From the NCBI RefSeq assembly GCF_024168645.1, contig NZ_JALJWF010000001.1, positions 4,095,501 through 4,159,500 on the forward strand: a stretch of DNA of 64,000 nt, written 5' to 3'. Position 1 is the first letter of the stretch, and every line of letters begins with the position of its first letter. The notes under the pieces are model-generated. The model saw nothing but the letters and a program-made list of their open reading frames with translations. It was not told the origin of the DNA and searched no databases. Below are positions 1-8,751 of this stretch, one piece after another. The DNA comes from Pseudomonas sp. GGS8 (GTDB lineage: Bacteria > Pseudomonadota > Gammaproteobacteria > Pseudomonadales > Pseudomonadaceae). The translations under genes were made by a program, and so were the position numbers.

Positions 1-27
1 CGTCACACAACAGATTCGGAGGCAAAG

Positions 28-894
28 ATGAAAAACATCATCGGCATCTACACCAGCCCGCGACCTCACTGGGTCGGCGACGGTTTTCCGGTTCGCACGC
101 TGTTTTCCTACGACAACCTGGGCAAACACATCAGCCCGTTCCTGCTGCTGGATCACGCCGGTCCCGCCGATTTCACCCCGACCACCGAGCGTCGTGGCGT
201 GGGTCAGCATCCGCACCGCGGGTTTGAAACCGTGACGATCGTCTACAAGGGTGAGCTGGAACACCGTGACTCCACCGGCAGCGGCGGCAAGATCGGCCCT
301 GGCGATGTGCAATGGATGACCGCGGCTTCGGGGATTGTTCATGAAGAGTTTCACTCCGAAGGTTTCGCCAAAACCGGTGGCACCCTGGAAATGGTGCAGC
401 TGTGGGTCAACTTGCCGGCCAGGGACAAGATGGCCGAGCCCGGCTACCAGACGATTCTCGACGGCGACATTGCGCGCCTCCCGCTGAAAAACAACGCCGG
501 CAGCCTGCGCTTGATCGCCGGTGAGTTCGACGGCCACAAAGGCCCGGCGCGAACTTTCACGCCGATCGACGTGTGGGATATGCGCTTGAACGGCGGCAAG
601 TTGCTGACCCTGGATCTGCATGAAGGGCGCAACACGGCACTGGTGGTGCTGCGCGGCACGGTTCAGGTCAATCAAAAGGAACTGGTGCGAGAAGGGCAGT
701 TGGCATTGTTCGAGCGCAACGGTGATCAGCTCAGCCTGGAAGCCAACAACGATGCAGTCGTGCTGCTGCTCAGCGGCGAGCCGATCGACGAACCCATCGT
801 CGGCCACGGCCCGTTTGTAATGAACAGCGAGCAGGAGATTCACCAGGCCTTCGCCGACTTCCAGTCCGGCCGGTTCGGCCGGATGAGCGATTGA
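28..894 (+). CDS. Pirin family protein
   Basis: A 288-residue bicupin of the pirin family, a cytoplasmic metal-binding group that includes quercetinases and redox-sensing regulators. The N-terminal cupin carries HPHRGFET with His61 and His63, followed by His105 and Glu107 in the segment GIVHEEF; these match the usual four metal ligands, so an active metal site is likely. The C-terminal cupin (about residues 170-270) is degenerate, as is normal for the family. The ATG is preceded by GGAGG at positions 18-22. The YcaC-type hydrolase follows on the same strand after about 125 bp. Whether it acts as an enzyme or a regulator cannot be told from sequence. Confidence 0.93.
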   Translation: MKNIIGIYTSPRPHWVGDGFPVRTLFSYDNLGKHISPFLLLDHAGPADFTPTTERRGVGQHPHRGFETVTIVYKGELEHRDSTGSGGKIGPGDVQWMTAASGIVHEEFHSEGFAKTGGTLEMVQLWVNLPARDKMAEPGYQTILDGDIARLPLKNNAGSLRLIAGEFDGHKGPARTFTPIDVWDMRLNGGKLLTLDLHEGRNTALVVLRGTVQVNQKELVREGQLALFERNGDQLSLEANNDAVVLLLSGEPIDEPIVGHGPFVMNSEQEIHQAFADFQSGRFGRMSD

Positions 895-1019
895 ATTCAA
901 TGCAGTAGTGCTGTGGTGCGTCGGGCTTGGCTGACTACGCCTGCCTGGCGCGTTTAAACGAACAATCAGAGTCACTTACGCCGGCCCGTTCGGCATCAAT
1001 TAAAAGCGAGGATTACCCC

Positions 1020-1646
1020 ATGACTACTTCCTACAAACGTCTCGACAAGGATAACGCCGCCGTTCTGCTGGTCGATCACCAGGCGGGCCTGCTTTCTCTG
1101 GTGCGTGACATCGACCCGGATCGCTTCAAGAACAACGTACTGGCCCTGGCCGACCTGGCCAAGTACTTCAAGCTGCCGACGATTCTGACCACCAGTTTCG
1201 AAACCGGCCCCAACGGCCCGCTGATGCCGGAACTCAAGGCGCTGTTCCCGGACGCGCCGTACATCGCTCGCCCTGGCCAGATCAACGCCTGGGACAACGA
1301 AGACTTCGTCAAGGCGATCAAGGCCACCGGCAAGAAACAGTTGATCATTGCCGGGGTGGTGACCGAAGTCTGCGTGGCATTCCCGGCACTGTCGGCCCTG
1401 GCCGAAGGCTTTGAAGTGTTCGTGGTGACCGACGCTTCCGGCACGTTCAACGAACTGACCCGTCAATCGGCGTGGGATCGCATGTCGTCCTCGGGTGCCC
1501 AGCTGATGACCTGGTTCGGCCTGGCCTGTGAACTGCATCGCGACTGGCGCAACGATGTGGAAGGTCTGGCGACTCTGTTCTCCAACCACATCCCGGACTA
1601 CCGCAACCTGATGACCAGCTACAACACCCTGACCAACGCCAAGTAA
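1020..1646 (+). CDS. ycaC: Isochorismatase-family hydrolase, YcaC type
   Basis: A 208-residue cysteine hydrolase of the isochorismatase/nicotinamidase superfamily, closely resembling E. coli YcaC along its whole length. The YcaC catalytic residues are in place: Asp19 in LLVDHQAG, Arg84 in IARPGQ and Cys118 in VVTEVCVAF. The physiological substrate of YcaC is unknown. The ATG at 1020 is chosen because GCGAGG lies just upstream and because it gives the family length; the frame stays open upstream without homology. It is probably cytoplasmic and oligomeric, as its relatives are. Pirin and YcaC-type genes are often neighbours in Pseudomonas, so shared transcription is possible. Confidence 0.93.
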   Translation: MTTSYKRLDKDNAAVLLVDHQAGLLSLVRDIDPDRFKNNVLALADLAKYFKLPTILTTSFETGPNGPLMPELKALFPDAPYIARPGQINAWDNEDFVKAIKATGKKQLIIAGVVTEVCVAFPALSALAEGFEVFVVTDASGTFNELTRQSAWDRMSSSGAQLMTWFGLACELHRDWRNDVEGLATLFSNHIPDYRNLMTSYNTLTNAK

Positions 1647-1672
1647 ACCCTGGCAGCACATACACACATAAC

Positions 1673-1717
1673 CTGTGGGAGCGGGCAAGTCGGATCGCCG
1701 CACCGCCGCTCCCACAG
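1673..1717. repeat. REP-type inverted repeat, probably also a terminator
   Basis: The arms CTGTGGGAGCGG (1673-1684) and CCGCTCCCACAG (1706-1717) form a perfect 12-bp stem. It is followed by the T-rich tract TGTTTTGTGTTG, so it could terminate transcription of the ycaC-type gene. The arm sequence belongs to the short GTGGGAGC repeat family seen throughout the window. Confidence 0.75.
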
Positions 1718-1789
1718 TGTTTTGTGTTGTTCTGAAGACATCAAATCCTCCTACACTGTGCCCATCCGTACTATTGCTGGAGTTACTTG

Positions 1790-3235
1790 ATGCTGTCACT
1801 GCTCACCGATCATCCGTTGCTGTGCGCGCTGGTCCTGATCCTGATCGATCTGGTGTTGTGGCGCTTGATTACGGCCAGTGGCAGTAACTGGAAACTGGCT
1901 GTGCGGCTGGTGATTTTCTCGCTGTTCAGCGTGCTGCTGTTCAATGAAGGTTTGAACCCCATGGCGCCAGCGCCGTGGGCCGACAATGTGCCATTGCACC
2001 TGGCGGCAACCGGTTTGCAGATCGGCTGGTGGTTGTATGCGGCGCGCACCCTGACGGTATTGATCGGCACGCTGATGATGCAACGGGTCGGGCACACCGG
2101 GCGCTTGTTGCAGGACCTGCTCGGTGCGGTGATTTTCCTGATCGCGGTCATCGCCGCCCTGGCTTACGTGTTGGAGTTGCCGGTCAAGGGCGTACTGGCG
2201 ACGTCCGGTGCCTTGGCGATCATCGTCGGCCTGGCCCTGCAAAGCACCCTCAGCGACGTGTTCTCCGGGATCGTCTTGAACACCACCAAACCCTATCAAC
2301 TGGATGACTGGATCTCTATCGATGGCACCGAAGGCCGGGTCACCGACATTGACTGGCGCGCCACGCGCCTGCAAACCGCCCAAGGCAGCATGGCGGTGAT
2401 TCCCAACTCCCTGGCGGCCAAGGCCAAGATCATCAACTTCAGCCGCCCCAGCGATATTTTCGGCGTCTCGATCAGCTTGCAAGTGAGCCCCCACGCTCGT
2501 CCGCAAACGGTGATCGATGCGCTGGATCGGGCCATGCAGGGCTGCCGCTTTCTGCTGAACAAACCGGCACCGTGCGTGGCGTTGAAAAGCTCCGACAGCA
2601 CCGGTGTGGAGTATGAAATCAGCGGCTTCGTGGTCTCCATGGAGCAGAAACGCATGGTACGTAATCAGCTGTTCGATCTGGCGTTCCGGCACTTGCAGGC
2701 GTCCGGTGTCAGCCTGTTGTCGAGCGTTGAACCCAGTGGGCCGGCTGCCTTGTCGCGGTCGCGGGCGCTGTTGGATAGCTCGACCATCTTCTCGACCCTG
2801 CGTCAGGAAGAGAAAGAAACCTTCAGCCAGAATATGACGCTGCAAACCTTCCGCGCCGGGGAGATGATCCTGCCGGCAGGGGAGGTCAGCGATCACCTGT
2901 TCATTATCGAGTCTGGCGTGGTGTCAGTGGCCCTGAGCCGTGGCGGCACCCAGTTCGAAGCCGGGCGTATGGGGCCGGGGGAGGTGATTGGCGAGGCCGG
3001 GATTCTTTCCGATGAATCGGCGCTCGCCGACTTTACGGCCAAGACCTTTTGCACGCTTTATCGCATCGAGAAGGAATACCTCAAGCCGTGCCTGGATGCG
3101 CGTCATGACATCAATGAGGCGATGAAGTCCTTGCTGGATTTCCGTATGCACACGGCTCAGACGTTGATGCAGGAGGTTCCGAAGGTGGCGCCGAAGAAGG
3201 GGTTTTTGCAGTGGTTGCGCAGCCGTAGCCACTGA
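1790..3235 (+). CDS. MscS-type mechanosensitive channel with C-terminal cyclic-nucleotide-type domain
   Basis: A 481-residue inner-membrane protein with three parts. Residues 1 to about 150 hold four or five hydrophobic helices. A MscS pore and beta domain follows (GALAIIVGLALQSTLSDVFSGI, about 140-160, then the DWISIDGTEGRVTDIDWRAT beta barrel). A Crp-like cyclic-nucleotide-binding fold occupies about residues 340-450 (FIIESGVVSV, MGPGEVIGEAGIL). The likely role is osmotic or ligand-modulated ion release. The phosphate-binding cassette keeps GE but lacks the usual downstream Arg, so cAMP or cGMP binding is uncertain. The start ATG is preceded by CTGGAG; a TTG one codon upstream is less likely. 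It appears monocistronic. Confidence 0.9.
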   Translation: MLSLLTDHPLLCALVLILIDLVLWRLITASGSNWKLAVRLVIFSLFSVLLFNEGLNPMAPAPWADNVPLHLAATGLQIGWWLYAARTLTVLIGTLMMQRVGHTGRLLQDLLGAVIFLIAVIAALAYVLELPVKGVLATSGALAIIVGLALQSTLSDVFSGIVLNTTKPYQLDDWISIDGTEGRVTDIDWRATRLQTAQGSMAVIPNSLAAKAKIINFSRPSDIFGVSISLQVSPHARPQTVIDALDRAMQGCRFLLNKPAPCVALKSSDSTGVEYEISGFVVSMEQKRMVRNQLFDLAFRHLQASGVSLLSSVEPSGPAALSRSRALLDSSTIFSTLRQEEKETFSQNMTLQTFRAGEMILPAGEVSDHLFIIESGVVSVALSRGGTQFEAGRMGPGEVIGEAGILSDESALADFTAKTFCTLYRIEKEYLKPCLDARHDINEAMKSLLDFRMHTAQTLMQEVPKVAPKKGFLQWLRSRSH

Positions 3236-3251
3236 TAGGTTGATTGCCTGT

Positions 3252-3295
3252 GCCGACGCCTTCGCGACCCTGCTCCTGCTCGCGAAGGCGTCGGC
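3252..3295. repeat. Perfect 16-bp inverted repeat after the MscS-type gene
   Basis: GCCGACGCCTTCGCGA at 3252-3267 is mirrored exactly by its reverse complement at 3280-3295, with a 12-base spacer (CCCTGCTCCTGC). It lies 16 bp after the channel stop codon. It has no T-run, and its sequence differs from the main GTGGGAGC family, although the AGGCGTCGGC and TTCGCGA words occur in other Pseudomonas repeats. Confidence 0.7.
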
Positions 3296-3419
3296 GCTGT
3301 CACCGTCACTGAAAACCTTCTGGTCTATTGGCATCCTCAACTTCCCAATAATTGGCTATTTGTTCAACCTGAGGTCCGCATTAACGTAGCGCCAACACCC
3401 ACTGTGATTGGAGCTCACC

Positions 3420-3860
3420 ATGCAAACTCGTATCGATTTCTACACCGCCTCCCCGGACGCCCTCAAGGCCATGATGGCCCTGGAAACCGCTGTCTCGAAG
3501 CTGCCCTTGGAAAAGTCACTGATCGAGCTGGTCAAGCTGCGCGCGTCGCAGATCAACGGCTGCGCCTTCTGCATCGACATGCACACTGCCGATGCCATCA
3601 AGGACGGGGAAACGCCACGTCGACTGTTCGCCGTGACCGCCTGGCGCGAGGCACCGTTTTTCACCCATCGCGAGCGCGCCGCACTGGCCTGGACCGAGTC
3701 CTTGACCCAACTGAGCCTGACCCATGCGCCGGACGAAGACTATGCACTGCTCAGCGCCGAGTTCAGCCCCAAGGAAATGATCGACCTGACCGTGGCGATT
3801 TCCACCATCAACAGCTGGAACCGCCTGGCCGTGGGTTTCCGCAAGATGCCTCAGGAGTAA
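3420..3860 (+). CDS. Carboxymuconolactone decarboxylase / AhpD-like protein
   Basis: A 146-residue all-helical protein of the AhpD-like alkylhydroperoxidase group. It carries the redox motif GCAFCIDMH (C-x2-C-x3-H, about residues 43-51), which in this family reduces peroxides using a thiol donor. The length is normal for the single-domain members. ATG 3420 is preferred because GGAG lies 8 bases upstream; a TTG four codons earlier would bury that site. It stands alone and converges with the efflux operon on the opposite strand, with only 9 bp between stop codons. The substrate and the electron donor are not evident. Confidence 0.9.
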   Translation: MQTRIDFYTASPDALKAMMALETAVSKLPLEKSLIELVKLRASQINGCAFCIDMHTADAIKDGETPRRLFAVTAWREAPFFTHRERAALAWTESLTQLSLTHAPDEDYALLSAEFSPKEMIDLTVAISTINSWNRLAVGFRKMPQE

Positions 3861-3869
3861 CAAGCAGGC

Positions 3870-5462
3870 TCAATGAGCATCGGCACTCGGCGCGGCCGGT
3901 GGTTGCACCTTGCGCATCAGGGGCACCATCGCCGTGGCGAGAATGAAGCAGACCATGATCATCAGGAACGCGTCGCCGTAGGTTTGCGTCTGCGCTTCGC
4001 GGTAGGTCAGCAGCCATAGCTGATGCAGGCTGGCGGTGACGCCGATGTCACCGCTCTGGCCGAGGGCGGCGAAGTTATGGCCGACCTGTAACAGCCACTG
4101 ATTGAGGGCTTCGTTGGTGCTGTTGAGGTTCTCCGCCAACCGGGTGAAGTGCAGGTTGGTGCGGTCATTGAGAATCGTCGCGCACGCGGCGATGCCCATC
4201 GCGCCGCCAAGGTTACGCATCAGGTTGAATAACCCCGAAGCATGTTTAAGCCGCGCTGGCGCCAGTCCTCCCAGGGTCAGGGTCACCGCCGGCGGCACCG
4301 CCAGTTGTTGCGCGATTCCGCGCAAGGCTTGCGGCAGCATCAATTCTCTAGCCCCCCAGTCATGGGTGATCGGGCTGAAATCCCACATCGACAGGGCGAA
4401 CAGCCCAAGGCCGGTCATCATGATCCAGCGCAGGTCGATGCGATTGGCCAGAAAGGCGTACAGCGGAATCGCCATAATCTGGAACACCCCGGTGGAAAAA
4501 ACCGCCAGGCCAATGTCCAGCGCGCTGTAGCCACGCACTCGGCCGAGAAACAGCGGCGTCAGGTAAATCGTCGCGAACAGGCCGATCCCGGTGACGAACG
4601 AAAAGAAACAGCCGAGGGCGAAGTTGCGGTCCTTCAAGGCGCGCAGATCGACGATCGGGTTGGCCACGTGCAAGGTTCGACCGATGAAGGCCAATCCGGC
4701 CAGGCCGCTGATCCACGCGGTGGTCAGAATCGTGCTGTCGCTGAACCAGTTCCAGCGCGGGCCTTCTTCGAGGGTGTATTCCAGGCAGCCGAGAAACACC
4801 GCCAGCAACAGCATGCTCAGGTAATCGGCGCCCTTGAGCAACGACAATTCCGGCTGGTCGATTTTCACCAGCATCGGCACTGCCACCGCGACGAAAATCC
4901 CCGGTACCAGGTTGATGTAGAACAGCCAGTGCCAGGACGAAATGTCAGTGATCCAGCCACCGATCACCGGCCCCAGCGTCGGTGCCAGTGAGGCCACGGC
5001 GCCGATGGTCGCGGCGGCGATCACCCGTTGCTTGCCGGTGAAGAAAAAGAACGCGGTGGTGAACACCAGAGGAATCATCGAGCCACCGAGAAACCCTTGC
5101 AGGGCGCGGAAGGCGATCATGCTCTGGATGTTCCAGGCCACGCCGCAGAGCAGGCTGGCCAGGGTGAAACCAATTGCCGAGGCGCAGAACAGCCAACGGG
5201 TTGAGAACACCCGGGACAACCAGCCTGACAGCGGAATCACGATGATTTCGGCGATCAGGTAACTGGTCTGCACCCAGGCGGTTTCGTCGGTGCCGGCCGA
5301 GAGCCCGCCGCCGATGTCACGCAGCGACGCCGAGACGATCTGGATATCCAGCAACGCAATGAACATGCCGATACACATCGTGGCGAAGGCGAACACCTTG
5401 GTCGCCGTCGCCATGTTGGCGGCGTTGAACGGTTGCGCGGGGGCGGCGAGGGCGCGGCTCAT
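3870..5462 (-). CDS. DHA2-family MFS multidrug efflux protein (EmrB type)
   Basis: A 530-residue inner-membrane transporter with about 14 hydrophobic segments, as expected for the 14-TMS DrugH+ antiporter (DHA2) family. The N-terminal half has LDIQIVSASLRDIGGGLSAG and a GWLSRVFSTRW loop in place of motif A. The segment GPVIGGWITD is the antiporter motif C-like element. It overlaps the preceding membrane-fusion gene by 4 bp (ATGA), so the two are translationally coupled and probably form a pump with an outer-membrane factor encoded elsewhere. Substrates are unknown; antimicrobials or aromatic compounds are typical. Confidence 0.92.
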   Translation of the reverse strand: MSRALAAPAQPFNAANMATATKVFAFATMCIGMFIALLDIQIVSASLRDIGGGLSAGTDETAWVQTSYLIAEIIVIPLSGWLSRVFSTRWLFCASAIGFTLASLLCGVAWNIQSMIAFRALQGFLGGSMIPLVFTTAFFFFTGKQRVIAAATIGAVASLAPTLGPVIGGWITDISSWHWLFYINLVPGIFVAVAVPMLVKIDQPELSLLKGADYLSMLLLAVFLGCLEYTLEEGPRWNWFSDSTILTTAWISGLAGLAFIGRTLHVANPIVDLRALKDRNFALGCFFSFVTGIGLFATIYLTPLFLGRVRGYSALDIGLAVFSTGVFQIMAIPLYAFLANRIDLRWIMMTGLGLFALSMWDFSPITHDWGARELMLPQALRGIAQQLAVPPAVTLTLGGLAPARLKHASGLFNLMRNLGGAMGIAACATILNDRTNLHFTRLAENLNSTNEALNQWLLQVGHNFAALGQSGDIGVTASLHQLWLLTYREAQTQTYGDAFLMIMVCFILATAMVPLMRKVQPPAAPSADAH

Positions 5463-6592
5463 GGTGCGCTGGCCACGGCCGGGGTTTGAGCTTCAGGCTC
5501 GGCGCGGGTGTCCACTTCGGCGGTCACCGACAAGCCGGGGCGCAGGTGACCGAGTACGCCATCCGCCGGGTCGAGCAGGATCCGCACCGGCACCCGTTGG
5601 ACAATTTTGGTGAAGTTACCGGTGGCGTTTTCCGGTGGGAGCACGCTGAACTGCGAACCGCTGGCCGGCGCCAGGCTGTCCAGGTGACCGTGGAATTCAT
5701 GACCTTTGAGCACGTCGGCATGAACGATCACACGCTGGCCTGGGGTCATCCGCGACAGTTGGTCTTCCTTGAAATTGGCATCGACCCATAACCCGTTGGA
5801 CGGCACCACCGACAACAGTTGCGAACCGGCCTGGGCGTAAGCGCCAACCCGCGCCCGACGATTGCCGATCACGCCGTCGACGGGGGCTTTCAACTCGGTG
5901 TAGCCGACGTTCAACTGCGCTATTTCACGCTCGGCCCGCGCCTGTATCAACGCAGCGCGGGCTTGCTGCTTCTGGGTTTCGATCACGTTCAACTGGCGTT
6001 GCGCGGCCAGCAATTCGGCCTGGGCCCGGGCACTCTGCGCTTGGGCAGTCTTGAAGGTAGCGTCGGCCCGTTGCGCGCTTTCCACCGAGACGGCATTGCT
6101 GCCCACCAGGCGTTTGTAGCGGGCGTTATCGTCGCGCGAGCGCGCGGTTTCGGCGCCCGCGGCATCAATGCCGGCGCGGGCCTGGCCGATCACTGCGTGC
6201 TGCAGTTGTTCGGTGGCGTCGAGATTGGCGAGCAGCGCTTCTTCAGCGGCCACCGCGCCTTCGGCCTTGGCCAGGCTGGCGCGATAGTCGCGGGCATCGA
6301 GCCGGATCAATACATCGCCGGCCTTGACCTTCTGGTTGTCGGTCACCAGCACTTCTTCAATATAGCCTGCGACTTTCGGGCCGATCACCGTGACATCACC
6401 GCCGATGTAGGCATCGTCGGTTTCTTCAATGAAACGTCCGGCGGTCCACCAATGGGTCGCGTACAGCCCAATGAACACCACGGCCGCGATGGTCGCCGTC
6501 AGCAGCATCAGCCGTTTGAGCAGGGGAGGCTTGGGTGGGGTCACCGTGACAGCAAGGTCGGGTTCAAGGCTGGGCATGCTGGTCATGGACAA
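5459..6592 (-). CDS. HlyD/EmrA-type membrane fusion protein
   Basis: A 377-residue periplasmic adaptor with one N-terminal membrane anchor (about residues 26-45, LLTATIAAVVFIGLYATHW). A biotinyl-lipoyl-like segment follows (TDDAYIGGDVTVIGPKVAGY), then a long alanine- and glutamine-rich helical hairpin (about 100-215), the second lipoyl half and a beta barrel. It bridges the EmrB-type transporter, whose start codon overlaps its stop, to an outer-membrane channel. The A-Q-rich hairpin has standard length. Transcription starts in the 87-bp space after the AraC gene, which holds a TATTAC-N4-GTAATA palindrome. Confidence 0.93.
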   Translation of the reverse strand: MSMTSMPSLEPDLAVTVTPPKPPLLKRLMLLTATIAAVVFIGLYATHWWTAGRFIEETDDAYIGGDVTVIGPKVAGYIEEVLVTDNQKVKAGDVLIRLDARDYRASLAKAEGAVAAEEALLANLDATEQLQHAVIGQARAGIDAAGAETARSRDDNARYKRLVGSNAVSVESAQRADATFKTAQAQSARAQAELLAAQRQLNVIETQKQQARAALIQARAEREIAQLNVGYTELKAPVDGVIGNRRARVGAYAQAGSQLLSVVPSNGLWVDANFKEDQLSRMTPGQRVIVHADVLKGHEFHGHLDSLAPASGSQFSVLPPENATGNFTKIVQRVPVRILLDPADGVLGHLRPGLSVTAEVDTRAEPEAQTPAVASAP

Positions 6593-6614
6593 ATACCTGT
6601 GAGAAACAGTGCTT

Positions 6615-6630
6615 TATTACTGATGTAATA
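6615..6630. promoter_or_regulatory. Palindromic candidate operator upstream of the efflux pair
   Basis: TATTAC-TGAT-GTAATA is a perfect 6-bp dyad, and a further GTAATAT-like copy lies at 6638-6646. It sits 23 bp before the ATG of the EmrA-type gene and just after the end of the AraC-family gene. A regulator binding here would sit in the promoter or leader of the pump. The assignment rests only on symmetry and position. Confidence 0.45.
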
Positions 6631-6679
6631 TGATGCAGGTAATATTGTGTTGCAATAGGTTTCTGCAGCCAGTCGTCGC

Positions 6680-7444
6680 TTATCTAAGCCACGCGCCAGG
6701 GGTGATGCCGGTCATGTCCTTGAAGAACGCAATGAACGCGCTGTCGCTGGCAAACCCTAGTTCAAATGCGCTGTAACTGAGGTTGCGTCCGGTTGCGAGT
6801 AATTCCATGGCGCGCATCAACCGCCACTGTTGGCGCCATTGCTGATAGCTCACGCCGGTTTCGCGCTGGAAAATTCGACTGATCGTGCGGCCGCTGGCAC
6901 CGATCTGTCTTTCCAGAACCTGGAGCTCCGGCGGCAGTTGCTCTGGTGTTGCGAGCAGTGGCGCCAGACGCTTGTCCCGAGGCAGAGGCAAGAGCATCGG
7001 TTGTTGTGCGGCATCGCGTATTTCGCTCCGGCACAGACCCAACAGGTGGACAAACTTGCCCTGCTGCCAATCGGTGTCGAAGTCGGCCCTGGCGATCGGT
7101 TCCAGCACCGCTCGCAGCAGCGGGCTGACTTCAATGACGCAAACCTGTGGCGGTAGTTCGGCGCATAACTCGGGTTTCAGGTAAATGGATCGATAGTCCA
7201 CGCTCTGTTTCATCACTGCGCAGTGAATGATGCCCGGCGGAATCCATGCCGCGCGGGACGGCGGCAATAGGCACAATTGCTGCGTCAGCGTGATGCGCAT
7301 GCAGCCCTGACGCGTGAACAACAACTGCCCGCGCGCGTGTCGATGAAGCCCGGAATCGTGATCGCCCAGGGTCGCAGCGATACCGATAACCGGTGCCGGG
7401 AAGGTGTCGGGGTCGAATGGTGCATCGGCATCGAGCCAGGCCAT
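6680..7444 (-). CDS. AraC-family transcriptional regulator with cupin sensor domain
   Basis: A 254-residue DNA-binding protein. An N-terminal cupin (HRHARGQLLFTRQG, about residues 33-46) is followed by a C-terminal pair of helix-turn-helix motifs (GASGRTISRIFQRETGVSY and AFELGFASDSAFIAFFKDMTG). The layout matches the NimR-like group that regulates adjacent transporters. It lies on the same strand immediately before the EmrAB-type pair and divergent from the MFS gene at 7545, so either could be its target. The start ATG has a weak CGGA upstream. Confidence 0.9.
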   Translation of the reverse strand: MAWLDADAPFDPDTFPAPVIGIAATLGDHDSGLHRHARGQLLFTRQGCMRITLTQQLCLLPPSRAAWIPPGIIHCAVMKQSVDYRSIYLKPELCAELPPQVCVIEVSPLLRAVLEPIARADFDTDWQQGKFVHLLGLCRSEIRDAAQQPMLLPLPRDKRLAPLLATPEQLPPELQVLERQIGASGRTISRIFQRETGVSYQQWRQQWRLMRAMELLATGRNLSYSAFELGFASDSAFIAFFKDMTGITPGAWLR

Positions 7445-7544
7445 GGTTGTCCGATTTCAACGATTAATTGTCAGGATTTGGATAATACGTCAGCCACGGC
7501 TTCTTAAACTCCTCGGCAGTTTTTTCTTGAGGAGTGAAGTCGTG

Positions 7545-8690
7545 ATGAATTCCAGAAATCTGCTGGTGCTGGCTATTGCCTTGCTGATGTTTGCGCAAAT
7601 CGCCCAAACCCTTTACAGCCCGGCGTTGGCGGATATCGCTCAGGTGTTTGCCGTTAGCCCCCAAGCGGCGGCGCAAACGCTGTCGGTGTATTTTGTGGCC
7701 TTTGCATTCGGCGTAGTAGTGTGGGGTCGGGTGTGCGACCGTATTGGCCGTCGCCCCTCGATGCTCGCCGGCCTGATGTTGTACGTCGGCGTGACGGTGA
7801 TGGCGCTGAGTGTCAGCACCTTCAGCGCGCTGCTGGTGGCTCAGGTGCTGGCTGCGTTTGGCGCGGCGGTCGGCTCGGTGGTGACGCAAACCCTGCTGCG
7901 CGACCGCTTCAAGGGCGCGGAACTGGCGCAGGTGTTTTCGGTGATGGGTATCGCCCTTGCCGCGAGTCCGGCGATCGGCTTATTCAGCGGTGCGAGCCTG
8001 GTGCAAGCTTTTGGATATCGCGGCGTGCAGGGCTGTCTGTTGCTACTGTCCCTTGGATTGTTGCTGTGGTGCTGGCGCACGTTACCGGAAACCCGACCAC
8101 AGCACCTGACCACGGCCAACCTGTTCGAGACACTGTGGCAGATGCTGCAAGACCGCGATATCTGGCGTTCGACGCTATTGGTGGCGTTATTCAATGTTGC
8201 CTTGTTCAGCTACTACAGCCTCGGCCCCTTCATATTCGAGCGACTGGGCTTGAGTGCACAGCTGTTTGGTTACAGCGGTGTGATCCTGGCCTTGGGCTCC
8301 GGTCTTGGCGCCTGGCTCAACAAGCGCTTGCTCCATCGAGGGGTGAGTGGTCCGCGGCTGATCCGGTTTGCGGCGTTGTTGGCATTGCTGGGTGGTTTCG
8401 GCGTATGGCTGATGCAGGACAGTGGTCTGTTCGTGCTGGCGATGTTGCTGGTGGTACTGGCGTTCGGTATGGCAATCCCGAATATCCTCGGCTCGGCCTT
8501 GGCGAATTACGGCGATCGACTGGGCACTGCTGGCGCACTGTTCGGTTTGTTGTACTACCTGTTGATCGGCGGTGGGCTGATGTTGGCAGCCTGGAGTCAG
8601 GCGTTGGGTGAAACCTTGATGTTGTGCGGTGCGCTGGCCTTGCTATTGGCGGGGACTCATTCGCGGGCAAGCCTCGCTCCTACGGATTGA
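7545..8690 (+). CDS. MFS drug-resistance-type transporter (Bcr/CflA-like) with REP-encoded C-terminus
   Basis: A 381-residue, 12-segment MFS permease. The GRVCDRIGRRPSM loop is a good motif A, and the opening NSRNLLVLAIALLMFAQIAQ resembles Bcr/CflA exporters. The start ATG at 7545 (or GTG at 7542) is supported by GAGGAG at 7529-7534; the frame is open further upstream but has no homology there. The last residues, THSRASLAPTD, are read from the left arm of a REP dyad (8661-8683), so the natural tail was probably replaced or extended by repeat sequence. It is divergent from the AraC gene at 6680-7444, a plausible regulator. Confidence 0.88.
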   Translation: MNSRNLLVLAIALLMFAQIAQTLYSPALADIAQVFAVSPQAAAQTLSVYFVAFAFGVVVWGRVCDRIGRRPSMLAGLMLYVGVTVMALSVSTFSALLVAQVLAAFGAAVGSVVTQTLLRDRFKGAELAQVFSVMGIALAASPAIGLFSGASLVQAFGYRGVQGCLLLLSLGLLLWCWRTLPETRPQHLTTANLFETLWQMLQDRDIWRSTLLVALFNVALFSYYSLGPFIFERLGLSAQLFGYSGVILALGSGLGAWLNKRLLHRGVSGPRLIRFAALLALLGGFGVWLMQDSGLFVLAMLLVVLAFGMAIPNILGSALANYGDRLGTAGALFGLLYYLLIGGGLMLAAWSQALGETLMLCGALALLLAGTHSRASLAPTD

Positions 8691-8746
8691 GTCGTTCGCA
8701 TTGTCGGCGAACGACGCAAATCTGTAGGAGCGAGGCTTGCCCGCGA
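8661..8746. repeat. REP pair forming a nested cruciform
   Basis: A perfect 23-bp inverted repeat (8661-8683 and 8724-8746, core CGCGGGCAAGCCTCGCTCC) encloses a second perfect 9-bp inverted repeat (GTCGTTCGC at 8691-8699 and GCGAACGAC at 8707-8715). The left arm lies inside the 3' end of the MFS gene. The right arm ends 6 bp before the stop of the convergent transporter. It may also act as a bidirectional terminator. Confidence 0.85.
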
Positions 8747-8751
8747 AGCTT

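Noticed and set aside
996..1799. Long open frame on the minus strand across the YcaC-type gene, and similar long antisense frames at 1796-2896, 10045-11097, 12619-13659 and 21108-22490
   Set aside because: These are by-products of high GC codon bias opposite well-supported genes. Their predicted proteins are rich in Gln, His and Arg and have no recognisable domains.
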